Below the pieces are notes generated by a model. That model did not search any database. It was not told the DNA's origin and saw only the letters and a list, made by a program, of their open reading frames with translations. Shown one piece after another: positions 25,920 to 36,509 of a stretch of 62,407 nucleotides of DNA. The number at the start of each line of letters is the position of its first letter. Position 1 is the first letter of the stretch. The stretch is from Pseudomonadota bacterium (GTDB lineage: Bacteria; Pseudomonadota; Gammaproteobacteria; Burkholderiales; Burkholderiaceae_C): contig JAKAZQ010000003.1 in NCBI GenBank assembly GCA_021815805.1, positions 31,296-93,702 of the forward strand, given 5' to 3'. The translations under genes and the position numbers were made by a program.

Positions 25920-28900
25920 TCAGGCCGAACTGCTCTCCAGCACGTACTCCCGCAGCAGTGCCAGCAGTTCATCCTCGGAGTAGGGCTTGCCCAGGTAGTG
26001 GTTGACGCCCAGCTCCTGCGCGTAGTTGCGGTGCTTGTCGGCGATGCGCGAGGTGATCATGATCACCGGCAGGTGGCGCGTGCGCTGGTCGGCGCGGATG
26101 TTGCGCGTGAGGTCGAAGCCATCCATGCGCGGCATCTCGATGTCGGTGAGCACGACATCGGGCAGCGCCTGCTGCAGTTGCTCGAGCGCGTCCAGCCCGT
26201 CCTTCGCCAGCATCACCGAATAGCCGTTGCGCGTGAGAAAGCGCTGGGTCACGCGGCGCACGGTGATGGAGTCGTCGACCACCAGCACGGTGTTCGCGCT
26301 GGGCACGGGGGTCTGCGGCGCCGGCGTGCTGGGCTCCTCGTGCCGCGTCCCGGCGTGCTCGCGCATGCGCGCGACGGCCTTGTCGCCATACACGGCGGCC
26401 AGCGCCACCGGGTTGTAGATGAGCACCACGGCACCGTCGGGCAACACGGAAATGCCCGCCAGCCCGGGAACCCTCGAGAGCTGCGGTCCGAGGTTCTTGA
26501 CCACCACTTCCTGGTTGCCCAGCACTTCGTCCACATGCAGGGCGAGGCGCTGCGCGGCGCTGCGCACCAGCACCACCGGCACCGTGCGCCCGGGAATCTC
26601 CGAGCTCGCGCCCGATTCGTCGGTCAGCGCGCCCAGCCAGTACAGCCCGATCTGCTGGCCGCCATGCTCCAGCTGTTGCTCGCGCAGCGCAGCTTCCAGC
26701 TCGGCCGGGCGCAGGCGCAGCACGAGGTCGATCAGGCTCGACGGCACCGCGTGGATGCGTTCCCCGGTGCGCAGCAGCACGACCTGGGTGACCGCGGTGG
26801 TCAGCGGCAGCACCATGGTGAACGTGGTGCCGCGGCCGGGCGTGGAGTCGATCTCGATGCGCCCGCCCAGCGCCCGCGTGTCGGTGCGCACCACGTCCAG
26901 GCCGACGCCGCGTCCGGCCATCTCGGTGGTCCGCTCGGCGCTCGAGAAGCCGGGCTGGAAGATGAGTTCGCGCAACTGCTCGTGCGACGCCTGCTCGTGC
27001 TCGCCCAGCAGGCCCTGCGCGCGCGCCTTCGCGGCGATGTCCGCGTAATGCAGCCCGCTGCCGTCGTCGCTCACCGATACCACCACTTCGCTGCCTTCGT
27101 GGCGCAGTCCGAGGGTGATCGTGCCGACCGCCGGCTTGCCCGCGATCTCGCGCTGCGACGGCGTTTCCAGTCCGTGCGCCACGGCGTTGCGCAGCAGATG
27201 CTCGAAGGCCGGTGCCATGCGGTCGAGCACGCCCCGATCCAGTTCGATGGTGCCGCCCTGGATGTCCAGGCGCACCGCCTTGCCCGCGTCCTTGCTGGCC
27301 TGCCGCACGGTGCGGTACAGGCGCTCGCAAATGCTGTCGAACTCGACCATGCGCGTGCGCAGCAGGTCGCGCTGCAATTCACGCGTGAGGCGGGACTGCC
27401 GGCTCAGGCTGTCCTCGGTCGACTGCAGCGCACGCCCGAGCGAGGTCTGCACCAACGCCAGGTCGTCGACCGACTCGGCCATCATGCGCGTGAGTTCCTG
27501 GAAGCGCGTGAAGCGGTCGAACTCGAGCGGATCGAAGTCGCGCCCGTCGTCGCGCGCCGCCTGGGTGCGGGCGGCCATCTGCGCGTCAGCCTGCAACTCG
27601 ATGTCGCGCACCTGTCCGCGCAGTCGCGCGAGGTTGTCGCCGAGGTCGCGCACACTGCCGCGGATGCTGTCGAACTCGCTGTCCAGCCGCGCCCGCGCGA
27701 TGCTCACCTCGCCCACCTGGTTGACCAGGCGGTCGAGCAGCGCCGCCTGTACCCGCACCGGTTGCGAGCGGGCGAAGCCGCGCGGCACCTCGGCGGCCGC
27801 CGCCGGTGGCGGCACGCCGGCCGCTTCGGCAGGTGCAGCCGCGTCGTCGCCCTGCGCCTGCTGTTCGAGCAGCGCGCGTTCGAGGTGGATGTCGCCGAGC
27901 TCGGTCTCGCCGCGTCCGCTGGCCTCGCGCAAGCGCTCGAAGCGCGTGTTCAGCGCGTCGAAACGCACAGTCAATTCGAGCACCGCCTGCTCGGCCGGGC
28001 GTGCCTCGTCGCCGAGCAGCGCCTCGATGTCGGACTCCAGCGCGTGGGCCATGTCCCCCAGCGCCATGGTTCCGGCCATGCGCGCGCTGCCCTTGAAGGT
28101 GTGCAGCAGGCGCATCGCCTGGCGCGGCGCCGCGGTGTCGCCCGTGCGCGCCTCCCATTGGCGCAGCGCGGTGCCGAGCTGGGGCAGCAGTTCGGCGGCC
28201 TCGAATTCGAAAATCGGAAACAGCTCGGGGTCGATGACGTCCCTGGCCTGGGTCGGTGCCTCCGGCTGCGGCGCCGCAGCCGGTTCGGGCGCCGGCACGG
28301 GCTCGGCCACGGCCAGGGCCGTGGCCGGCCCCGGCAGGATCTGCGGCGCCGGCTCGACCGCCGCTGCATCGCGCGGCCCGAGTTCGTCGACCGGTTCCAT
28401 CGGCTCCCAGTCGTCTGCAGCCTGCGGCTCGAACGCCGGCGCGGCGCCGCGCTCTGCCGCCGGCTCGGTTCGCGGCTCGTCTTTCGGCTCGCTTTGAGCC
28501 TCGCTTTGAGCCTCGCTTTGAGCCTCGCTTTGAGCCTCGATTTGCGCCTCGATTTGCGCCTCGATTTGCGCCTCGATTTGCGGCTCGGCCTGGGCTTGTG
28601 CGCCCGCAGCGGCTTCGACCTCCGGCTGCCAGGCGTCGGCGCCCGCCGGCTGCCACGGGTCGATGCCCGCCGGCGCCGCATCCGCGTCGAGCGCAGACGT
28701 CGGCGGCAGCGCGGCCGCCGGCAGTGGCGCCGGCGCGAAGCTGTCGACATCGGCATGCCGCGGCGGCTGCGGCAGGTCCACGATCGGCGCGCGCCGGCCG
28801 TCGTGCGCATGCATGGCGTCGCCCGACGATTCCTCGAGGCGCCGCAGCAGGTCCTGCAGCGCCTGGACGGTTTCCGGTTGCGGCGGGCGCAGGAATCCGG

Positions 28901-31900
28901 CGGCGAACTGATGCAGCAGTCCGCGCATCTGTTCGACCGTGCGCGGCAGCAGCGCGCGCTCGGCCTCGCTCAGCTGGCGCGGCTGCTCACCCTGCGCCTG
29001 GATGGCCTGCTCGAGCAGGCCGGCGAGCTGCTGCACGCTGTGCAGGCCGACGGTGGCCGAGCTGCCGCGCAGCTGGTGCGCCAGCGCCATCGCGTCGGAA
29101 CCGATGGCCTGCAGAGGCTGCAGCGACCAGACCGACAGCGCCTGGTCGAGCTGGCGCACCAGTTCATCGGCTTCGTTCAGGTAGATGGCGTGCAGCGCCT
29201 GCGGGATATGCAATGCATCCAAGCCGTGCCGTTCGCCGGACGGCGTCGTCGCATCCGGCATGGCGGGCTCGGCCTGCGGCTCCGGTTCCCGCTGCGCCCC
29301 GGCGGCGGGCCCGGCTGGCGATTCGGGCTCGAGCCGTGCCTCCGGAGTGGCCGCGGGCTGTGGCTCCACGTGCTCCGGCGTCACGGTCGCAGCGGCTGAG
29401 GCTGCGGCTGCGGATCCGGCTGCGGATTCGGCTGCGGATCCGGATCCGGATTCAGCCGCGGCTCCCGGTTCGGCCACGCCCGCGCCTTCGGCAGCATGCT
29501 GCGCGTCGGCGTCGGCGTTGGCGGCCTGTTCGTGCGCGGGTGCGACAGCGCTGGCGTCGTCGCCCCCGAACCAGGGCTGCGGTTCGGCAGGGAGGGCGGC
29601 TTCGCCGGCATGCCAGGCATGCGTGTCGGCTGGCGGTTCGACCGCTGCCGCGTCGATGGCGTCGGCTTCGGCGTCAGACTGGGCTTCCGGCTCGGCTTCC
29701 GGCTGGGTTTCCGGCTGGGTTTCCGGCTCTGCCGTGCCTGCGCCGTAGGCCGCAGGCCGCAGCTCGGCGTCGGCCGGCTGTCCCCACGCCGCCACCCCGG
29801 CGCCCGTGGCGTCGGCGTCGGCGCCAGCGCGCGGCAAGGCTTCCAGCTGCGGTCGTGTTTCGGCCTGCCCGGCATCCTGGGGGGCGGCGGCAGGTGCCGC
29901 CCCGAGGTCGAGCAGCGACGCATCCGGCCACGCTGGCATGACCGGAGCCGGCCAGCCCACGGCCTCGCCGGGGCGCGCCGTGTCCAGGTCGTCGTCGGCG
30001 ATGACCGACGGTGGTTCGGGCTGCGGCGCGCCCGCGTGCGCGTCAGCGGGCTCCATGGCCGGATGCGACAGCTCATCCGGCACTGCATCCGGCTCGGCAT
30101 GCGTCGGCGCATCCGGCACCCTGCGATCGATCGCGTCGGCGGCCGTGGGCCATGGCGCAGCCTCGGCGAGCGCGATGGCCGGCAAGGCTTCCGGCAGGCG
30201 CTCGGCCGGCGCTGCCGGCGCGGGCTCGACAGGCAGCGGCGCGGTCTCGGCGGCATGCGCCGTTGGCTCGGCGTGCGCGAGCGACGCTGGCGGCGGCGCG
30301 GCTTCGCCGCCTTCGCGCACGCGCCGTGCCGCGTCCACGAGGTAGGCGCTCGAATGCGCGCCGGCGTCTCCGGTGCGCAGCGCCTGGGCCCACGCGTGCA
30401 ATTGCTCCAGGGCATGCGCGCTCAGGTCGAGCAGCGCAGGCGGCGCCACCCGTCCTTCGGCCAGCACCTGGTTCAACGATTGCTCGAGGGCCCAGGCGGC
30501 TTCGCCGAAATCGCGCATGCCGACCATGCGCGAACTGCCCTTCAGCGTGTGGAAGCAACGCCGCAGCGCCGTCAGGGAGTCGTCTGCCGGTTCCGCCGAG
30601 TGCAGGTCGTCGAGGCGCCGGCGGCCCTCCATGACCACCTCGTCGACCTCATCCAGAAAGATCCCGAGCAGTTCCGGGTCGACGGCCTCGGCGGGCTCCG
30701 GCGTCGCGGGCTGCGCTGCTGCTTCGCGCTGATGCGGCACGTCGGCACTCGGCACCTGCGCGTACGACGCGGCTTCGGCGGGCGCGGCTTCGGCGGGCGA
30801 ACCTGCGAGCAGGGCCTCGTCGTGCAGATCGGCTTGCGGCTGCGCCTCGGTCTCGTCGGGCGCCTCGGGGGGGATCAGGGTATCCACGTCCTCCAGCGCC
30901 GGCGTCGGCAACGTGTCCTCGTCGTGCGTGGCGCCCGGCACGGCCGCGGCGGCCGGCGGCGTCTGGCTCGCGGGGCCGGCCGGCGCCGCGGCATGCTCCG
31001 CCGCCGGCGCATCCGCCCGCGCCTGTCGCCCATGCGGCACCACGGGACGCAGTTCCCCGGTCTGCGGGTCGAACTGGAACGAGCTCCTGGCCAGTTCGGG
31101 CTGGTAGCCCAGCATGTCGATCAGGAACCCGAGCGCGCCGATGTTCGCGCCCAGGCGTTCGAACACACCGCCGGGCTGCCGCGCCTGGGCTTCGCCGGGC
31201 GGCGACACCATCAGGTTCTCCACGCTCTGGCGGATATGGCCGAGCGCCTGGGCGCCGACGTCCATGCCGAGCACCGACAGCACGCCGCGCATCTGGCCGA
31301 GCAGGCGCGGTACCGGCTCCAGATCCGGCAGCCCGTCGGGGTCGCGGAAGTAGGCGTCCAGCAGATGTTCGACAGTGCCCATGTCGTGGCGCAGCTCCTG
31401 CACCACGGTGCCCAGGGTCTGGGTTTCCGAGACCTTGCGGTACAGCTCCTCCATCCACGGCGCGAAGGGCTCGCTGGCATAGCCGTCGGCACTGCGCTGC
31501 AGGCGCCGCGCGAGCTCGCGTGCGCGCGGCAGGAATTCGGCGTCGTCCGCGCGGAAGTGCACCAGCGACGCTTCCAGGAACAGCAGTGCGGTGGCGACCT
31601 CGAGCACGCGCTCGGGAGTCAGCAGTCCGTGCTGGGTCCCGACCACCTGCAGCAGGCGCTCGATCGCCGCGGGCAGCACCTCGGCGCCTGCGCTCAGCTG
31701 GCGCAGCAGCACGCCGAGCTGCTGCAGGTTCTCCTGCAGGCGGCCGATGCGTCCGAAATCACCATTGCCGATGTGCGTCCAGCCTTCCTTGACCTGCACC
31801 ATGCGCTTGCGCGCCGCCTGCACCAGGGCGGGGTCGACCAGTCCGAAATGCGCCTGTTGCCAGTCCACCGCGTCGACGCCGCGCAGGCCGACCGCCTGCG

Positions 31901-32789
31901 CGAGGGCCTGCAGGCCCGGCGCGATCGCGCGCTGGCGCTGACGCGCCCGCGCCAGCGCCTGGTCGCAGAAGAACAGCAGCTCCTGGCCCAGGCCGCGCGG
32001 CGCCTGCGACTTGCCGGCGAGCATCTGGCGCAACTGCAGGTTGAGGCGGTTGCACAGGCGCTTGACGTAGATGTCGGTGTCCAGCAGGTCGTCGCCGAGC
32101 GCGGCGAAGAAACCCTCGGCGATCCACCACAGCGAGCGCTCATCGCCACTGCATGCCCGCTGCGCCTGGCGCGCCACGGCCTGCATGGTGGCGGCAGCGC
32201 CGCGCAGATCACCGGCCCGCAGCACGTCGAGCAGGGCGCGTTCGTAATCGCTGCGCGCCTGCGCGCCGAGCGCGTGCGGCGTATCGCCGCGCTCCGGCGG
32301 CTGCGGCCAGCTCCAGGCGAAATCCCACAGATCCGCCGGGTGCGGCGGGTCGCCGCCGGCGAGGTCGGCGAGGCCGCGATACTGGCGGAACAGCTTGACG
32401 GCCGAGTCGTCGCGCCCACCCGAACGCGCCTCGAGGTAGTCGAGCGCCGCATGCAGCGCGGCCTCCAGCGCCTGCACCATCGACGCGTCGAGGCGCTGCG
32501 GCTGTTCCAGCGCGCCGACCAGCACGCGCTCTGCGGCATGCAGCACGCGCGCCGCGCCGCCCTGGCCGAGCAGCTCCAGCGCCCCCGCCGCCTGGTGCAC
32601 ATGGGTGCGCGCCTGCAGCAGCGCGCTCGCGGTTTCGGATTCGGCGCCCTCGAGGATGCCGAGCTGGGCCTGCCGGCGCACCGCGGCCAGCGCGGTCAGC
32701 AGATTCTCGCGAACCTGCTCCAGGACCCAGGCCAGGGAGGCCGTGTCGGGTGGCGCGCTGCTCAGCGGTGTCGAGACGACGTCGTTCAT
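25920..32789 (-). CDS. chpA: Hybrid chemosensory histidine kinase of the type IV pilus (Chp) system
   Basis: A 2289-residue CheA-like kinase (PilL/ChpA type) that receives signals from PilJ and phosphorylates PilG and PilH to steer twitching motility. Three Hpt domains carry phosphorylatable His: HTLKGSSRMVG (His747), HQLRGSSATVG (His1238) and HTFKGSARMAG (His1563). A more degenerate helical domain precedes them. Then come dimerisation and HATPase domains (about 1700-1990, LLRNAVAHGLETP), a CheW-like domain (about 2000-2130) and a C-terminal receiver with Asp2216 (TDIEMPRMDG). Acidic Ala/Glu/Pro linkers separate the Hpt domains, one containing a 12-bp tandem repeat. It follows pilJ after 58 bases. 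Confidence 0.95.
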   Translation of the reverse strand: MNDVVSTPLSSAPPDTASLAWVLEQVRENLLTALAAVRRQAQLGILEGAESETASALLQARTHVHQAAGALELLGQGGAARVLHAAERVLVGALEQPQRLDASMVQALEAALHAALDYLEARSGGRDDSAVKLFRQYRGLADLAGGDPPHPADLWDFAWSWPQPPERGDTPHALGAQARSDYERALLDVLRAGDLRGAAATMQAVARQAQRACSGDERSLWWIAEGFFAALGDDLLDTDIYVKRLCNRLNLQLRQMLAGKSQAPRGLGQELLFFCDQALARARQRQRAIAPGLQALAQAVGLRGVDAVDWQQAHFGLVDPALVQAARKRMVQVKEGWTHIGNGDFGRIGRLQENLQQLGVLLRQLSAGAEVLPAAIERLLQVVGTQHGLLTPERVLEVATALLFLEASLVHFRADDAEFLPRARELARRLQRSADGYASEPFAPWMEELYRKVSETQTLGTVVQELRHDMGTVEHLLDAYFRDPDGLPDLEPVPRLLGQMRGVLSVLGMDVGAQALGHIRQSVENLMVSPPGEAQARQPGGVFERLGANIGALGFLIDMLGYQPELARSSFQFDPQTGELRPVVPHGRQARADAPAAEHAAAPAGPASQTPPAAAAVPGATHDEDTLPTPALEDVDTLIPPEAPDETEAQPQADLHDEALLAGSPAEAAPAEAASYAQVPSADVPHQREAAAQPATPEPAEAVDPELLGIFLDEVDEVVMEGRRRLDDLHSAEPADDSLTALRRCFHTLKGSSRMVGMRDFGEAAWALEQSLNQVLAEGRVAPPALLDLSAHALEQLHAWAQALRTGDAGAHSSAYLVDAARRVREGGEAAPPPASLAHAEPTAHAAETAPLPVEPAPAAPAERLPEALPAIALAEAAPWPTAADAIDRRVPDAPTHAEPDAVPDELSHPAMEPADAHAGAPQPEPPSVIADDDLDTARPGEAVGWPAPVMPAWPDASLLDLGAAPAAAPQDAGQAETRPQLEALPRAGADADATGAGVAAWGQPADAELRPAAYGAGTAEPETQPETQPEAEPEAQSDAEADAIDAAAVEPPADTHAWHAGEAALPAEPQPWFGGDDASAVAPAHEQAANADADAQHAAEGAGVAEPGAAAESGSGSAAESAAGSAAAASAAATVTPEHVEPQPAATPEARLEPESPAGPAAGAQREPEPQAEPAMPDATTPSGERHGLDALHIPQALHAIYLNEADELVRQLDQALSVWSLQPLQAIGSDAMALAHQLRGSSATVGLHSVQQLAGLLEQAIQAQGEQPRQLSEAERALLPRTVEQMRGLLHQFAAGFLRPPQPETVQALQDLLRRLEESSGDAMHAHDGRRAPIVDLPQPPRHADVDSFAPAPLPAAALPPTSALDADAAPAGIDPWQPAGADAWQPEVEAAAGAQAQAEPQIEAQIEAQIEAQIEAQSEAQSEAQSEAQSEPKDEPRTEPAAERGAAPAFEPQAADDWEPMEPVDELGPRDAAAVEPAPQILPGPATALAVAEPVPAPEPAAAPQPEAPTQARDVIDPELFPIFEFEAAELLPQLGTALRQWEARTGDTAAPRQAMRLLHTFKGSARMAGTMALGDMAHALESDIEALLGDEARPAEQAVLELTVRFDALNTRFERLREASGRGETELGDIHLERALLEQQAQGDDAAAPAEAAGVPPPAAAAEVPRGFARSQPVRVQAALLDRLVNQVGEVSIARARLDSEFDSIRGSVRDLGDNLARLRGQVRDIELQADAQMAARTQAARDDGRDFDPLEFDRFTRFQELTRMMAESVDDLALVQTSLGRALQSTEDSLSRQSRLTRELQRDLLRTRMVEFDSICERLYRTVRQASKDAGKAVRLDIQGGTIELDRGVLDRMAPAFEHLLRNAVAHGLETPSQREIAGKPAVGTITLGLRHEGSEVVVSVSDDGSGLHYADIAAKARAQGLLGEHEQASHEQLRELIFQPGFSSAERTTEMAGRGVGLDVVRTDTRALGGRIEIDSTPGRGTTFTMVLPLTTAVTQVVLLRTGERIHAVPSSLIDLVLRLRPAELEAALREQQLEHGGQQIGLYWLGALTDESGASSEIPGRTVPVVLVRSAAQRLALHVDEVLGNQEVVVKNLGPQLSRVPGLAGISVLPDGAVVLIYNPVALAAVYGDKAVARMREHAGTRHEEPSTPAPQTPVPSANTVLVVDDSITVRRVTQRFLTRNGYSVMLAKDGLDALEQLQQALPDVVLTDIEMPRMDGFDLTRNIRADQRTRHLPVIMITSRIADKHRNYAQELGVNHYLGKPYSEDELLALLREYVLESSSA
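28488..28590 (-). repeat. 12-bp tandem repeat inside chpA
   Basis: About eight 12-base units in two blocks, coding for four QIEA followed by four QSEA residues in the linker before the third Hpt domain. Adjacent linkers (29391-29460 and 29680-29735) show further in-frame short repeats. Copy-number change would lengthen or shorten the linker without a frameshift. Confidence 0.9.
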
Positions 32790-32847
32790 GCCGGGACGGG
32801 AGGCTGGGTGGCGCCGGTGGCGGGGATGGTCACGGTGTGGCCGGCGT

Positions 32848-35034
32848 TCAGGCGATCTTGAAGCGCGATACCGATTCGCGCAGCACCTCGGCCACGCGCG
32901 CCAGTTCGGCGACCAGTTCGGCGGTGGAGCGCGTGCCCTCGCCGGTCTGTTCGGTCACCGCGAAGATGTGCTGGATGCTGGTGGCCACGTGGTTCGCCGA
33001 CTGGGCCTCGGTCAGGGTCTGCTGCGAAATGCGCTCGATCAGTTCGGCGAGCTGGCGCGATACGCGATCGATCTCGCTCAGCGCGGAGCCGGCGCTGTCC
33101 GACAGGCGCGCACCCTCGACCACGCCATGGGTGCTCTTTTCCATGGCCGCGACCGCGTCCTGGGTGTCCGTCTGGATGGTGCGCACGAGCGCGGCGATCT
33201 GCTTGGCCGCCTCGGCCGAACGCTCGGCCAGGCGTTGCACCTCCTCGGCCACCACCGAGAAGCCACGCCCGGCATCGCCCGCCGATGCCGCCTGAATGGC
33301 CGCGTTCAGCGCGAGCACGTTGGTCTGCTCGGTGAGATCGGAGATCAGTTCGGTGATCTCCCCGATCTCCTGCGAGGATTCTCCCAGGCGCTTGATGCGC
33401 TTGGAGGTGTCCTGGATCTGGCTGCGGATGGCATTCATGCCCTCGATCGAGTTGCGCACCGCCAGCAGACCCTGTTCGGCCGCATCCAGCGACTGCCGTG
33501 CCACCGTCGAGGAGTGCTGCGCCTGCGCCGACACGTTGTTGATGCGCTCGGCCATGTCCAGCACGGCGCGGCCGGCCTCGCGGATCTCGACGAGTTGCTG
33601 CTCGGACGAGCGCAGCAGGTCGCCCGAGGTGCTCTGCGCCTGCGACGAGGAACGCCGCACCTGCTCGGCCGTCTTCTGCACCTGGGCGACCAGGCTGCGC
33701 AGTTCCTCGACGGTGTAGTTCACCGAGTCGGCGATGGCGCCGGTGATGTCCTCGGTCACCGTCGCCTGCTGGGTGAGATCCCCCTCGGCCACGTTCTGCA
33801 GCTCGTTCATGAGCCGCAGGATCGCGGCCTGGTTGGCTTCGTTGCTGCGCCGCGCCTCCTGTTCCTGGCGCTCCGCGCGCCGACGCTCGCGCTCCGACTG
33901 CAGCGCGCGCTCGCGCGAGCCCTGCACGTACAGCTGGGCCAGCCCGAGCAGCGCGAGCAGCGCGAGCAGCGCGGCGCCGACGAGGATCCACAGTTCCAGG
34001 CTGCCGAGGCCCGCCTGCGACGAGTAGTGTTCCTGCAGCGCGTGCAGCGCTCCGAGCAGCGGCACCGAGTCACGCAGCACGGCCGCCTGGGCGAGGCGCG
34101 CGCCGCTCAGCTGCTGCAGGTCGCGCAGGATCGGCGCCGACAGTCCGGAGACGCCGGCGAAGGCCTTGCGCATGGCCTCGAGCTGGGTGCGCGCCTCGCC
34201 GTGCACGGCGCTCAGCGAAAGATCGGGGTTGCCGTCCAGCAGCCCGCTGCTGAGCTGGTCGAAGGTGTGCAGGTCGCGTCCCAGCGCGAACACCGCTTCC
34301 GGGCTGATGCCCTGGTAGGACAGGAACTCGTTGGCCGACTTGCCGATTCGCTGGGTCAGCATCTCGAGCTGCGCGGCGGCCGACACGTCGGCCGCCGGCG
34401 CGCCCTGCTGCAGCAGCAGCGAGGTCAGGGTCTGGGCTGCCTGCAGCAGCGAATCGGTGTCGTGGCTGATCGTGCGCAGGGACTCGTTCGTGCCCGTCAG
34501 CAGCGCCTGCAGCTTGCCCACGTCGCGCGCGTTTTTCACCGACGCCTCGACCATCGGCGTGACGGCCCGCAGTTGCGGCCCGCCGATGCCCAGCGCATCG
34601 CCCGCGCGCAGGCGCTGCAGATCCGATTCCAGCGCGTCGGCGCTCGTCGCCAGTTCGCTGAAACCCTCGCGCGAGCCGAGCAGGGCCGTGCTCACCGACT
34701 TGGCCAGGCGTTGCGACTGCATCAGCGCATCGCCCGAGGTGTTGAGCAGGCGCGCCGAGTAGGAGGTCACGCGCAGCGTGGCGGCGAGGCCGACGGCCAC
34801 CATCACCATGGCGATCACCAGCACCACGATCAGCAGGCGCTGCTGGCTGGCCACGGCCATGCGGCCGATCAGCGGCAGGCGCCGGATGTCCTCCTCGACA
34901 TGGCTGCTCTCGTCCTCGCGCTGATCCTGCACGGCGGCCGACAGCGTGGCACCGCTGACGGTGGCGTCGCTGGCGGCGAAGGCGGTGACCTCCGCCGACG
35001 GGCGCTTGGGGGAGAACAGGGGAAACAGTGCCAT
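32848..35034 (-). CDS. pilJ: Type IV pilus methyl-accepting chemoreceptor PilJ
   Basis: 728-residue inner-membrane chemoreceptor feeding the Chp pathway. Transmembrane segment 1 is [20 protein letters not shown] (about residues 66-86) and segment 2 [21 protein letters not shown] (about 340-362); about 250 periplasmic residues with two PilJ-type helical repeats lie between. A HAMP-like stretch and the coiled-coil signalling domain follow, with the hairpin tip sequence [22 protein letters not shown]. No penta-peptide methylation tether is visible at the C-terminus (it ends RFKIA). Confidence 0.93.
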   Translation of the reverse strand: MALFPLFSPKRPSAEVTAFAASDATVSGATLSAAVQDQREDESSHVEEDIRRLPLIGRMAVASQQRLLIVVLVIAMVMVAVGLAATLRVTSYSARLLNTSGDALMQSQRLAKSVSTALLGSREGFSELATSADALESDLQRLRAGDALGIGGPQLRAVTPMVEASVKNARDVGKLQALLTGTNESLRTISHDTDSLLQAAQTLTSLLLQQGAPAADVSAAAQLEMLTQRIGKSANEFLSYQGISPEAVFALGRDLHTFDQLSSGLLDGNPDLSLSAVHGEARTQLEAMRKAFAGVSGLSAPILRDLQQLSGARLAQAAVLRDSVPLLGALHALQEHYSSQAGLGSLELWILVGAALLALLALLGLAQLYVQGSRERALQSERERRRAERQEQEARRSNEANQAAILRLMNELQNVAEGDLTQQATVTEDITGAIADSVNYTVEELRSLVAQVQKTAEQVRRSSSQAQSTSGDLLRSSEQQLVEIREAGRAVLDMAERINNVSAQAQHSSTVARQSLDAAEQGLLAVRNSIEGMNAIRSQIQDTSKRIKRLGESSQEIGEITELISDLTEQTNVLALNAAIQAASAGDAGRGFSVVAEEVQRLAERSAEAAKQIAALVRTIQTDTQDAVAAMEKSTHGVVEGARLSDSAGSALSEIDRVSRQLAELIERISQQTLTEAQSANHVATSIQHIFAVTEQTGEGTRSTAELVAELARVAEVLRESVSRFKIA

Positions 35035-35073
35035 GGGTGCTCCGACGGTGATCGACGACGGTGTCGTGGGGTC

Positions 35074-35598
35074 TCAGACCACTTGCAGAAAACGTGGGTC
35101 CTGCGACAGGACTTCCAGATTCAGCTCGCGCCAGGTCTGGCCTGCGGTGTCCTGCAACGGCGCGCCGAGCCATGCCGGCCCCGGCGTCGAAGCCTGCGCA
35201 TCGGCCTGCAGTTGCGAGGGCATGCGCAGTCCGGCCAGGTTGTCGACGAGCAGCGCGCAGTTGATCTCCAGGCGCGGCGAGAACTGCACCAGACGGCTGT
35301 ACGCGGCGGCCCTGGGGCGAGCCTCCCCCACGCCGTCGCCGTCGAGGAATGCGGCGAGGTCGACCACCCCGCACAGCACGCCGCGCAGATTCAGCAGGCC
35401 GACGAACCAGTCCCGCGCATGGGGCAGCGGCGTCGGCGTCTCCCAGTTCGAGATCTCGCCGGACTGCGACAGCGGCAGCAGCAGGTGGTGGGCGCCTGCC
35501 ACCACGGCGAGCCAGCGCGATTCGCTGCGGTTCTGCTGCGCGCCTCGCAGGCGGGCGGCCAGGCGCCCCTGGAATTCGATCAGCGAGCTTCGTGCCAT
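35074..35598 (-). CDS. pilI: CheW-like coupling protein PilI
   Basis: 174-residue CheW-domain protein that links PilJ to the kinase. The CheW core is visible as WLAVVAGAHHLLLPLSQSGEIS, HARDWFVGLLNLRGVLCGVVDLAAFLDG and LLVDNLAGLRM. It is 21 bases after pilH and 39 bases before pilJ on the same strand, in the conserved pilGHIJ order. Confidence 0.93.
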   Translation of the reverse strand: MARSSLIEFQGRLAARLRGAQQNRSESRWLAVVAGAHHLLLPLSQSGEISNWETPTPLPHARDWFVGLLNLRGVLCGVVDLAAFLDGDGVGEARPRAAAYSRLVQFSPRLEINCALLVDNLAGLRMPSQLQADAQASTPGPAWLGAPLQDTAGQTWRELNLEVLSQDPRFLQVV

Positions 35599-35619
35599 GG
35601 GTGTGTCAGGCCGGCGGCC

Positions 35620-35985
35620 TCATTTCAGCGCCATGATCTTGCTCAGCAGGTCGTGCGGGTCGACCGGCTTGGTGACGTAGTCGCGCGCGCCCTGGCGCAT
35701 CGCCCACAACTTGTCGGTTTCCTGGTTCTTGCTGGTGCACACGATGATCGGCAGTTCCCGATAGGCCGGGTTGCGCGTGATCTGGCGCGTCAGCTGAAAG
35801 CCGTTGAGCCCCGGCATGACGATGTCCATCAGCACCAGATCCGGGCGCTCCTGCTCGATCGCCGCCAGCGCCTGCTGGCCGTTCTCGGCGGTGCGCACCG
35901 AATAGCCGTTCTTGTGCAGCAGGTCGGACAGGAAATACAACTCGGTGCGCGAGTCGTCGACGATCAGGATCTTGCGGATGCTCAT
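35620..35985 (-). CDS. pilH: Response regulator PilH
   Basis: 121-residue single-domain receiver. Asp10/Asp11 (LIVDDSRTE), phosphoacceptor Asp54 (VLMDIVMPG), the Thr/Ser switch (IIVCTSKNQ) and Lys in YVTKPVDPHDL are all present. In Pseudomonas PilH opposes or modulates PilG in controlling pilus retraction. Its ATG overlaps the pilG stop (ATGA), so the two are translationally coupled. Confidence 0.95.
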   Translation of the reverse strand: MSIRKILIVDDSRTELYFLSDLLHKNGYSVRTAENGQQALAAIEQERPDLVLMDIVMPGLNGFQLTRQITRNPAYRELPIIVCTSKNQETDKLWAMRQGARDYVTKPVDPHDLLSKIMALK

Positions 35986-36413
35986 GATTGGGCAGGTTTG
36001 TCGCTCGGCGCGCCCGCAGCGGGCGCATGCGCGGCCTGGCGGTGCACGTTCACCGCCCGCAGCAACTGATCCTTCGTGAAAGGCTTGGTCAGGTAGTCCT
36101 CGGCCCCCACCATGCGCCCGCGCGCCTTGTCGAACACGCCATCCTTGGACGACAGCATGATCACCGGAATGGTCGCATGCCGCGGGCTGCGCTTGATGAT
36201 GGCCACCGTCTGGTAGCCGTCCAGGCGCGGCATCAGCACGTCACAGAAGATCAGGTCCGGCATCGTGTCGTTGACCTTGGACAACGCGTCGAAGCCATCC
36301 TCGGACAACAATACGTCGAACCCGGCCTGCCTCAGAAAGATTTCCGCACTGCGCCGGATGGTGTTGCTGTCGTCGATCACCAGCACCTTGAACGAAGCGG
36401 AAGCCGTGCTCAA
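35982..36413 (-). CDS. pilG: Response regulator PilG
   Basis: 143-residue receiver protein driving pilus extension in the Chp pathway. LVIDDSNTIRRSAEIFL, phosphoacceptor Asp58 (FCDVLMPRLDGYQ), MLSSKDGVFDKARG and YLTKPFTKDQLL are complete. A variable 20-residue tail follows. The start appears to be TTG at 36411-36413, preceded by a CGGAG site 7 bases away; no in-frame ATG gives a full receiver. It is the first gene of the pil chemosensory operon. Confidence 0.94.
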   Translation of the reverse strand: MSTASASFKVLVIDDSNTIRRSAEIFLRQAGFDVLLSEDGFDALSKVNDTMPDLIFCDVLMPRLDGYQTVAIIKRSPRHATIPVIMLSSKDGVFDKARGRMVGAEDYLTKPFTKDQLLRAVNVHRQAAHAPAAGAPSDKPAQS

Positions 36414-36509
36414 AGGTCATCTCCGTGAGTCTGGGGGAATGGGGTGCAGATGCTGGCGCAGGCTGGCGCCGGCAACGCATGGAACGTGGTGTTCAGTGCT
36501 CCGCGTCGG

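Noticed and set aside
28488..28590. Regular 12-bp units considered as a CRISPR-like array
   Set aside because: There are no spacers, the unit is a multiple of three, and it codes for an in-frame linker of chpA.
24639..29399. Very long open frame (1586 codons) on the plus strand across phrB and the end of chpA
   Set aside because: It is a GC-driven shadow. It opposes or overlaps two well-recognised genes and its composition is dominated by Arg, His, Gln and Ala with no conserved motif.
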